Positions 56,601 through 64,000 of a DNA stretch of 64,000 bases are shown piece by piece. This DNA comes from Bisporella sp. PMI_857 (taxonomy: Eukaryota > Ascomycota > Leotiomycetes > Helotiales > Helotiaceae), in the NCBI GenBank assembly GCA_021307315.1, contig JAJSPD010000126.1, forward strand, positions 1 through 64,000, written 5' to 3'. Positions within the stretch are counted from its first letter, which is position 1; each line of letters starts with the position of its first letter. Under the pieces are notes generated by a model. That model saw only the letters and a program-made list of their open reading frames with translations. It ran no database searches and was not told the origin of the DNA. The translations under genes and the position numbers were made by a program.

Positions 56601-57675
56601 TGCGCATCAAAACATGCCAACAGATAAGATGGAGGTCATTCAACCCTATGTGATAGCTCCGTGGGAGGAACGGATCCTCGCGACCATCGACCTCGGAACA
56701 GAGGAGACTACTAATATTGCGAATACCATTTGCGGCATTCGGATTGCGACAAGCTCGTCCACGAGAAAGTCGATAGTTGGGATGGGAGGAACTATCCACG
56801 ACACTCTCGGCATTGTAACAGGCAGAGAACCGATTGCATACTCAGTCACGCTGGGAGCAAGAACGGAACAGAACCCGTACACGGCTGAACTCGCCGCGAT
56901 AGCGATGGCAATGAAGCGCCTACCTATACACCTGGTGGGAAGACAGATCACGATTATTTCAAGCAACCAGGGAGCCCTGCTAGCCACGAGCCAACCAAGA
57001 CATCAATCAGGGCAAACCAGCATTAAAGAAATCTACGAGGTAGCTTCCACGCTGAGAAAAGGAGGCAATTCTATCTCCATGATCTGGATCCCGTCTCAGG
57101 AGAGCTTCGAGCTCGGCAGGAGAGCAAAGGAAGCCGCACGACAAGCTACCGAGCCCGGCCGAACACCGCAAGGGCAATGCTACCAAGCCAAATCCACAAC
57201 CATCAACAAGGAAAAAGCAGAAAGGACAACAAGAACACTGCCAGATGAGGTGGGAAAGTATTCCAGAGAAATGGACACCGCACTGCCAGGAAAACATACT
57301 CGTACCCTATACGACGGTCTCAAGCGAAGAGAAGCGAGCGTATTAGCACAGCTCCGTACAGGAATGGCACGACTGAACGGATATCTTCACCGGATTGGAG
57401 CAGCGGAATCTGGCCAATGTGCCTGCGGACAGGCAACAGAAACTGTCAAGCACTTCCTTTTCCGATGCACGAGATGGGACGCATACCGAACGCAAATGCT
57501 AGCACAGACAGACACTAGAAGAGGCAACCTCTCCTTCTACCTGGGAGGGAAAGCTCCATCTGACCCGGAGAAATGGACACCAAATATAGACGCGGTTCGA
57601 GCAACGATCAAGTTTGCCATAGCCACAAGACGACTGGACATGGAAGTAGAGCAGGCAACTAACTCCCTACAATAG
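53641..57675 (+). pseudogene. LINE-2 ORF2 (endonuclease-RT-RNase H-like) split by a MITE
   Basis: From the ATG at 53641 the endonuclease domain (ILQLNVRKQREVQHSL, AGDFNRHDQLWGG near residue 150, GSDHRAIQTTF near 227) leads to the reverse transcriptase (KPNKDDYTVANSWRPISLLS, SFDVKGAYNGV). At 55499-55742 a MITE interrupts, giving a stop at 55504. After it the frame resumes with WIDAFCSERTATI, GLPQGSPLSPILF and the catalytic VDD at about 55936-55944. The C-terminal RNase H-like region keeps YTAELAAIAMA but has ISSNQGALLA and WIPSQESFELG where acidic and His positions would be expected, so catalysis there is doubtful. A Cys/His motif (CACGQATETVKHFLFRC) follows. Without the MITE and one TSD copy the frame is continuous, about 1260 codons. 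Confidence 0.85.
55499..55742. mobile_element. hAT-like MITE, 244 bp, 8-bp TSD
   Basis: Ends CAGTGTAGCC(A) on the left and, as reverse complement, CAGTGTAGCCA on the right, with imperfect extension to about 18 bases (both reach GTAC). The 8-base duplication GGTGAGGT occurs at 55491-55498 and 55743-55750. CAGTG-type ends with an 8-base duplication are characteristic of hAT elements. It has no coding capacity. Removal restores the LINE-2 reading frame exactly. Confidence 0.9.
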
Positions 57676-57960
57676 GAACTCCCATTTCTTTCTTTTATTC
57701 CGACTAACCCTTTATCACCCTCGTGTCCCCAGCAGGTCTCGCTTCAGTCGCCGACAATAGGACATTGAACACTTGGAGGAATGAACTTCAAGTTAACTTG
57801 CTACTAACTACGCACGAGACCACGTTGAATATGTGTTACTGAAATTGGAAAATGTAAATAGAAGCAGTTCTGTATGGGCTTCAGGAGGCATTAGAAACAC
57901 CGAAGGAAGTGTATATGTAATATAGAATAGGGCCCTTTAGGCTTAGCCGGGCGCAATAAA

Positions 57961-58209
57961 CTACTACTAATATAAATACGCATTACCGGGTCGTCCTTAT
58001 ATTGAGCTTTGCCATCCTCATATTGTTAAAGGATAAAATCTAAGGCAGGGAGTGCCTCGTCAAGGGTGTTATGGTTTGATTCTAGAGCCTTGGTCGTATG
58101 TGCGAGGTTGGTACGAAAACCTTTAACTTATAAGTTAAGGATTCATGATTGGTATCAAGATTAGTGGAAAAATTAGGGAAATAGAGGAACTGACCTTGCT
58201 CAAAAGGGC
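57961..58209. other. no gene recognised
   Basis: Short interval between the LINE-2 3' region and the hAT transposase remnant. Nothing else is visible. Confidence 0.4.
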
Positions 58210-58600
58210 CTAGTCCTCAGGCAATAGTCGATCCAGATCTAGCTCCTTCTCGGGGTATTGCTCAAAGAACCGGTCTACAGCCTTTTGTAGGGGAATAGCC
58301 TGCTAAGCATCTTGTCCCAAGAGTTCCACCAGGTGCCATTATCTCGAGCGATATTTCTGCCCCTTGAGATGGCTCTCCATTGTTGTTTTCGTTGTGCGGT
58401 ACGTCCAATGTGAGTAACAAAGTTATGAAGCTTGCCAAGGGGTCCGAGCCTCCTCCACTGGTCCATTTCATCCTGAGTCGTCTCAAGAGCTTCGGCTTGG
58501 TCAACAAATAGGAAAGACTGTGCCGATAGGTTGATAATATGGCCGATACATCGGATTCGATGGTGCTTTGCCTTATAATCAATATTCCAGGTGTCATATG
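58210..58600 (-). pseudogene. hAT-family transposase fragment
   Basis: The minus strand reads KHHRIRCIGHIINLSAQSFL, WRRLGPLGKLHNFVTHIGRT, ARDNGTWWNSWDKMLSRLF and, after a one-base shift, AVDRFFEQYPEKELDLDRLL, ending in a TAG at 58210. The GHIINL and RDNxTxWNSW signatures are those of the central part of fungal hAT transposases. The N-terminal zinc-finger part and the C-terminal dimerisation domain are absent. It may be a relic of the family that mobilised the MITE at 55499-55742, but no shared ends were found. Confidence 0.6.
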
Positions 58601-59244
58601 CGCCTAGATGAAATTAGTAAAAATACGGCAGACAGGACGAATATTCTGAAAGGTAGGATAAGGAGATAGTCAACGGCATTAAGGCCAAACATCCCGTCTT
58701 TGTATGTTTTCCAGACCTGCATTGGCGTGCCGCAGTTTACTCTGCTCATTCAGTCACGCTTAGGCGTGGAAGGTCAGGCTTGCTGCGCACGGGCCGCGAC
58801 GATGCGGCTTTGTGTGTGTGCCAAAAAAAAAGACCTTCCCGCCAACTCCACCACTAACTCACTTGGCCAGGCTCAATTTCATTTCTTTTCATCTACAACA
58901 AGGACAGTAAACCATTTTGGGGTTAAATCTCATCTCGAAAGCGGCACAGCACAAACAGAGGGGCCCTGGCCTGGACTTGCCTTGCCTTGCTTTTGTAACG
59001 GCGGCCATCAGGGCTGAGTCTAGCAGGGATGTGAGATCCTTGCGAGATGAGGTGGTGGATTGGCTTTGCTCTCTGTTCTCTGCTTCGTGCTTGCAGCGAT
59101 GCATCGCGACCTCACTCCTCCTCCATCGTGAGTTGTTCGTCGAAAGTTGACGCTCGCGATCGATTCCTCATGCCCACCAACACCTCACAGTAAATACACG
59201 GAGCAGAAAAAGAGAGCGGTCAAAAGGGTCTGAGAAAAGGAAAG
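58601..59244. other. upstream region of the 59245 gene
   Basis: No gene is supported. It presumably contains the promoter of the membrane-protein gene that starts at 59245. Confidence 0.4.
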
Positions 59245-60112
59245 ATGGATCACTACAGCAAGGACACGCCCAAATACCCTGATCCCTCTTCAAATCAACC
59301 CGGTTTAGAGGTCGATTACAGCAGGCCACAACATCAAGATGCCGTTGAGAATGCGCAGAAAAGCAACGACCAGCATGGAGGGAGGAAGATCCTAGGGTTA
59401 TCGGTGGGAGTATTCTGGGCGATTGTGGTGGTTTGCGCCTTGGCGATAGGAGGAGGAGTAGGAGGGGGAGTAGGCGCTGGATTGGTCGCGAAGAGTTGCG
59501 ATGAGTACGTCTTCTCTCGGTCTCGCCATCTTAAAACAAATAAAAAGGAAGAAAGAAGTACGAATGCTAATAAAGTGGGAGAGTAGCGCCGTAAAGGTCG
59601 AAGGAGCACTGACAATAACGAAAACCGTCATGTCAACGCCCACTACAAAGACCGGTTCCTCGACAGCGACAAGGACAGGAACAGATATTGCAACTGTATC
59701 ACCAGCCCCCTACTCTTCCTGCACCGACTCCTTCGCCTCTGTAAACGGCACGACATTCACGCCCCTCGCCACGGATGGAAACCCCTTCGCGCTCACCGAT
59801 GGCGGTGTCCAAACCTTTCGCATTTACTGCAACACCAACTGGCCCGGTGGAGCTTTCTACGGAAACCCGGGCGTGCATGATATCATAAAGTTATGGATTC
59901 CGACGTTAAAACAGTGTGCGGCGGCGTGCGCGGCGTATAATGTGGCTTATGTGAGGAAAAGGGCGGATGGCATAGCGGTTGCGGGGGGATTGTGTAGGGC
60001 TGTTGCGGTAGTGTTAGCGGAAGGGGATGGGTGCTATTTGAAGAATGGGACAGGGACGAACAATACTATGACTAGTGGGGGAGTGCCAATTGATAGTGCA
60101 ATGCTGTTATGA
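59245..60112 (+). CDS. single-pass membrane protein with Cys-containing extracellular domain
   Basis: Exons 59245-59504 and 59587-60112 join to 261 residues; the intron has GTACGT, a GCTAATA branch site and a TAG acceptor. Residues 1 to 48 are hydrophilic and contain a Pro/Gln/Tyr-rich stretch. One transmembrane helix follows at about 50 to 80 (VGVFWAIVVVCALAIGGGVG and a Gly-rich end). After it come a Ser/Thr-rich linker and a domain with paired cysteines (SSCTDSFASVNG, FRIYCNTNWPGG, KQCAAACAAYNVAYV, GLCRAV, GCYLKNGTG) in a PAN/apple-like arrangement. With no cleavable signal peptide, a type II topology with the Cys domain outside is likely. Such proteins are common at the surface of filamentous ascomycetes. 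The ligand is unknown. The gene looks intact. Confidence 0.75.
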
Positions 60113-61220
60113 GGGAGAGAGTAAGTCGAGGGAAGCGAAGGGGGATACTAAGATGATGAGAGAGATTTGGTATGGATAGTATTAGCTTTAGTTGTTCGAT
60201 ACCCTTTCCAAAAACGCCATCTGATCTATGATTCGAGGTTCAGAATTATCTCAAAATTTTCAAGCACACCTTTGCACCATCTTAATTGCTCGGAGAACAG
60301 TAAGAAGTAAGAATATGCATTTAAAGATCAGCGTATATCTCAATTGATATTCGGCTTCACTATTACACACAATCTGGTTACCAGGTCAGTTCCCTTCGCA
60401 AAACCAAATATCATCAAAGCTTACCTTGACATAGAATAAACCTTAACACACCTCCTCAGCAAAGTCACCAAGCTGCACAGTGAGTTTTATGACACCTCAA
60501 ATCCGCCATCTGTTGTACGGTGTTCATCAATACGAGGATTTCATCATTTAGACGGCAAAATGCCGAATTGGACAGTCGTATGCCGAATTGGACGTCTACT
60601 CCAGCAACTTGATGAACTAAATACCAATTTAAAATACAATTTGCAGGTAAGGACTGGGCCAGGTATGGCGCCTTTAAAATTATAAAGAGTCGGAAAACGC
60701 TCGAAGCCGTATACGGTTATTGCTATCAGGAGGTCATCATTATGCCATCACGCCGTTCTTAGATAATGATGGCGGAGGAGCGGAAAAGACCCAAAGAGAA
60801 ATTCAGAAAAAGAGCGCGAAGCCTCTTTTATTGTTTCATCAGCTTATACGTGAGAAACCATGCGACAGATACGACGTCCATCATTTAAGCATGAGCCATT
60901 TCGTACACCGGCCATTAACGACACCACAAAGCCCTGAGTAAGTGGTAAATTTACTGTATAAGAGCTGTGTGTCAATTGATGGTGACTTAGACTTTTCTGA
61001 TGCTTTCAAGGCTCTACACTTTGCTCCATCAACCATATATAAGCCGATTGATATCCCAGTCTTGAACGCCAGTTCTTCCGCCTTACGGAACAGAGTTCTT
61101 GATCGTTTTCTGATAATTCGTGACCCTGGGAAGATTGGCAATATAGACCACTCATACACTGGATGAAAAGTGAGAATATGGTGGCGTCCATATCTGGAGT
61201 CTAATGCAATCGAAAGTTAG
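60113..61220. other. no confident gene; short ATGCCGAATTGGAC duplication
   Basis: Two copies of ATGCCGAATTGGAC lie at about 60560-60593. Short frames at 60720-61166 have no recognisable domain; one could be an upstream exon of the WD40-like fragment. Confidence 0.3.
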
Positions 61221-61823
61221 CCTATTTGTGAGGTCCAACTTGGCGCGACAATCAGGGGAAGGAAGACAATAATCATAGGAAGCCGGGAAACCGTCCAATT
61301 CCTGTACCCGGAATCCTGGGAATCTGATTCTATTGATCTGAGGTCGCAGTTCAACCGTAACGGCCAAGTTGTAGAAGTCGGGCAGGTTGACAAACTCGAA
61401 GTGCGGAATGACAACGTTGCAATCCTAACTGTTAATAACAAACACGTGAGCGCTTTCGGTGTATCCATGAGTAAACACCCCAACGAGGTCTATCATCCAT
61501 GGCCGGTCGAGAACACTCCTAGGTATGGTTCGATTGCTTTATGTCCAAACGGCGACAACTTTATTACAGGTCGCAAGCATGGTCAAATATACGTAGCAGA
61601 TTGCTATAGTCTATCACATGATTACAATCACGTAGAAACTGTTTTCGAAAAGCAGGAAGACGTTCACGCGATTTCATTCTATCCTACGTCGCAAATTGCC
61701 TCAAAATCCTGCTATAACATATTTTCGGTGGCTGGAGATGCAGACACAATTCGATTCTTCGCCAAAGACGATATTAAGAACACTTTCCACAAGCTGTCGC
61801 TAAGCCACAGTGTGATGCTGTGA
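61221..61823 (+). pseudogene. WD40 fragment resembling Rae1/Gle2
   Basis: The frame opens after GTTAG at 61216-61220, a possible intron acceptor. It runs through SRETVQFLYPESWESDSIDL, NVAILTVNNKHVSAFG, TPRYGSIALCPNGDNFITGR, DVHAISFYPTSQIASKS and FSVAGDADTIRFFAKDDIKN to a TGA at 61821. Spacing and residues match the later blades of Rae1/Gle2-type mRNA-export WD40 proteins, but poorly conserved and without the N-terminal blades. It ends at the junction with the gypsy fragment. It may be a divergent paralogue or a retained piece of a broken gene. Confidence 0.4.
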
Positions 61824-62500
61824 TCAAAGCTGTACGGATTAGCAATCCGTTCTCCAAACTGTAGCCTCCTTTGCTTTCTTGACCTAGCTTTCAGGCACGG
61901 TCTAAGTCTAGAGCAGCCCGGTTTGCCTGGAGGATTTCGTCTATCAAGTCCAGCTGCTCCTCGATTGGCGACAAAGACAAAGCTATACGGTTCACTTCGA
62001 GCTCCTGTAAAATCCGGTGATCGAGCTGCGCTGGAGACAAGAGAATCTGATCTCGATTATCTCGCTTTGCTTGGTCCAAGCTCTTGGTCTGGTCTTGTCG
62101 TGTCAAGGGGTCGGCTTTGTTGTGCTTGCCTGGCTTGTAAGATATCTTGAAATGGTATCGAGAGAGAATCTCAGCCCAGCGAGCTTGTCTGGCTGACAGC
62201 AGCTTGCTCGACATGAAATATTCCAGGGCTTTGTGGTCCGTGATTATCTCGATATGATCTTTAGTGCCTTCGAGCTCGGCACGCCAGTACTGCAAAGCTT
62301 TGACAATAGCCAGCATTTCTTTGTCGTGGATCGGGTAGTTAGTCTCTGCAGGGGCCATAGTCTTGGAGAAATACCCTACAGGATGCCACTCGCCGTCAAG
62401 TCCTTTTTGGGAGAACACAGCTGCTACTACTGTGTCAGAAGCATCCGTCTCAAGCATACACTGGCTGTCTAAGTCGTAATGAGCCAACAAAGGACCACGT
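61805..62500 (-). pseudogene. Ty3/gypsy retrotransposon RNase H fragment
   Basis: Contains GPLLAHYDLDSQCMLETDAS, FSQKGLDGEWHPVGYFSKTM, YPIHDKEMLAIVKALQYWRA, IITDHKALEYFM and LSRYHFKISYKPGKHNKADP, the RNase H domain and start of the connection region of a fungal Ty3/gypsy Pol. The frame stops at 61891, but gypsy-like coding continues weakly (GYSLENGLLIR) to about 61810. The reverse transcriptase upstream and the integrase downstream are missing, and no LTR flanks it. The upstream end is broken by a fold-back (see the repeat entry). Confidence 0.75.
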
Positions 62501-62535
62501 TCCAGCGCAGCTCGATCACCGGATCCTACAGGAGC
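62001..62535. repeat. inverted repeat arms inside the gypsy fragment
   Basis: The 35-base arms at 62001-62035 (GCTCCTGTAAAATCCGGTGA...) and 62501-62535 are inverted copies with two mismatches. In the right arm the gypsy coding sequence is on the wrong strand, so a piece of the downstream coding region has been copied in inverse orientation at the upstream breakpoint. Confidence 0.8.
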
Positions 62536-62941
62536 TTGGCTACACTTAAGCAAGGTAGGCTCTTATAGCCTAGGAGAGTGGGTCGCACGCTCATGAGCAC
62601 GAGGATGGACATCAAATGGGTCCCTATAGATGACTCGGGAGGTATCCGGGAAGCTTAATCCCGCCGTTTCTTGCGAACCTCCATTCACGGTGCGTTCGAG
62701 ACTTTCTAACTGGTAGGGATAATCCGATGAAATATCTTGCGGATTAGTAGTATCTATATATATGGGTAGAAACCGAACTCCAAAATATCTTACATAAAAC
62801 AGACTTTCTATCCTCCGTTCCGTTATTCCGAATCGGAAGCAGAATCATCAGAATCGCCAGAATCGCTATTAAGTCCGAGCCTCCTGTTGAATGCCTTGGA
62901 TCCAAGAGTGTATTCATCACGGTCCCTCTTGCTCCACTTGG

Positions 62942-63961
62942 TCAAGTCATGGTGACTTCCCCCTTATGGGTCTTCTGGAACTCTTTGTACTACGCAGATG
63001 ATCAGCTCATTTCGGAACGACGATAGAAGGCAACTTACCTCAAGCTTCCAATCCCAGCGGAACCACTCTTTCTCCCCCCATTTCCCTCCAATGTTATTCT
63101 CTGGCTTCCAGCCCTTAATCTCAGCAGCTTCCTGGTATCCGTCTTTCTTTTTCTTGTACACCTCCCTCATCCCCTTTAAATCCTTCTTTGAAACGGAAAC
63201 CTGCTTCCGAACTTCCATGTCCAGGTCAATTCCAGCCTCGTCGCACATTCTAACTATCTCGCAGCCCCATCCGATATCCAAGTCCTGCCCGTCTCCCTGA
63301 GCAAACTCCAACATCATGAGACTTATGATTCCGATGTTCTTGACTTCGGAGTCAGGTTTGAAAAGGGAGTGTTCGGAGAGGGCGGCGTACGCGGTGAGGA
63401 CCATGAGGCCGAGCATTGTGGCGATTTTTTTGACCCTGTTGCCGTCTTCGTTGTCTGAACTAAATCAGCTGTGTTAATTTTGGGGGAAGCAGTAGAAGAC
63501 TCACTCAGCCAGTAAAAGAGATCATCAGCGCCCTTGAAGTAACATGCTATGCCTTCGACGTACGCCCATTTCTTAAAGGGGCTAACAGTCTTCTTAAAGA
63601 TATCCCTATTGAAATCTTTCAACTATTCGGCAGCAAGTCAGCCTTTCCAACGAGTCCCTAACACGGCAAGGGTAGCAGATTTGAGACCTACGTAGTTCTC
63701 AAAGCACTCAGACATCCCCCATCCGTTCCAATCATTGGCTATGTGCATATTCAGGCGATCCTGATCCCTCTTCTCTACTTCATTATCCAACTCCTCAAGG
63801 AGGACCATTCCTTCTTCCGACACGGGTATTCCCAGATCAGAGACTCGGTCGCACCGATTGTCCAGGAGCTCGCCCTCCTTCGGCATATCTTGGTTCTTGT
63901 CTTGGATGAAGTCGCCGATGTTTGGCCATTGGAGGTTGACGTATTGAGGCTTCTGCGAGAG
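62942..63961 (-). CDS. unrecognised fungal protein, 5' end outside the window
   Basis: Exons 63961-63692, 63622-63505, 63454-63039 and 62989-62942 join in frame with introns of 69, 50 and 49 bases. The first visible exon starts at an acceptor (CTAACG...CAACAG), so earlier exons lie beyond 64000 or in the window edge. Visible segments: LQWPNIGDFIQDKNQDMPKE, WNGWGMSECFENY, FKKWAYVEGIACYFKGADDL, GLMVLTAYAALSEHSLFKPD and KKKKDGYQEAAEIKGWKPEN. The frame ends at a TGA at 62942, but one base away a clear coding continuation exists (DLTKWSKRDRDEYTLGSKAF, then an acidic Ser/Asp tail) to a TAA at 62823. A G-run at 62960-62964 is the likely site of a real or artefactual indel. The family was not recognised. 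Confidence 0.5.
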
Positions 63962-64000
63962 CTGTTGGAGACGTTAGCTAGTCTTCGATTGAATTGAAGC

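Larger units (their letters stand above)
52200..57960 (+). mobile_element. second LINE (non-LTR) element, interrupted by a MITE
   Basis: Contains ORF1 (52296-53648), ORF2 (53641-57675, split) and a 3' untranslated region that ends near CGCAATAAACTACTACTAAT. The exact 3' end and a target duplication were not identified. Its proteins are clearly different from those of the first LINE, so it is another lineage. Confidence 0.75.

Noticed and set aside
51490..57990. Target-site duplication for the chimeric LINE
   Set aside because: I compared the sequence left of 51530 with that right of the LINE-2 3' end and found no convincing match.
1..64000. CRISPR arrays, operons, ribosome binding sites, riboswitches
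   Set aside because: Introns and gene families are eukaryotic; tandem repeats found are minisatellites without spacer structure.

Overview
The window looks like a repeat-rich stretch of a filamentous ascomycete nuclear genome (Pezizomycotina; Leotiomycetes is my guess, not shown). Supporting signs are short introns of about 50 to 70 bases with GT(A/G)AGT-type donors and CTAAC/CTGAC-type branch sites, a fungal C-14 sterol reductase gene, fungal-only gene families, and typical fungal transposons (Tad-like LINEs, fungal Helitrons, pogo/Fot-like, MULE and hAT elements, and solo LTRs). There is no prokaryotic signal.

Ordinary host genes are few. They are a divergent pair of conserved fungal hypotheticals (19410-20545 on minus, 20829-22060 on plus), ERG24 (48698-50242, minus), a single-pass membrane protein with a Cys-containing outer domain (59245-60112, plus), and a partial gene that runs off the right edge (62942-63961, minus). 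Several other host-type genes are broken: a coiled-coil/PD-(D/E)XK/kinase-like gene (2376-4817), a fungal AAA ATPase (7657-10033), an unrecognised gene split by a solo LTR (43150-44527), and a Rae1-like WD40 fragment (61221-61823).

The rest is layered mobile DNA. From left to right: a TA-flanked MITE with a solo LTR in its left arm (6896-7534); a solo LTR (13378-13612); a MULE with 47-bp perfect terminal repeats and an almost intact transposase (13768-16468); a TA-flanked element holding two different solo LTRs (22597-23826); remnants of a zinc-finger/recombinase-like/RecQ-like helicase gene with a neighbouring intact 392-aa ORF (23829-28130); a pogo-like transposase lacking most of its catalytic domain (28760-29997); a Helitron Rep/helicase gene (30490-42548) split by a full-length, apparently intact LINE (34733-40551) with a 15-bp target duplication; a second truncated Helitron copy (45232-46256) next to a pogo-derived element that keeps the DNA-binding part of its transposase but not the catalytic part (46258-47051); and a chimeric LINE region (51530 to about 57960), where the 5' end of the first LINE family is joined to a second LINE whose reverse transcriptase is split by a 244-bp hAT-like MITE. 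Ty3/gypsy and hAT transposase scraps follow.

The insertion order can be read because target duplications are clean and removing the inserts restores reading frames. I found no credible new defence or biosynthetic system. The most unusual material is the insertion stratigraphy, the chimeric LINE, and the helicase/recombinase-like unit with its companion ORF. Several breaks are single-base shifts, some in homopolymers, so sequencing error must be excluded before those genes are called dead.
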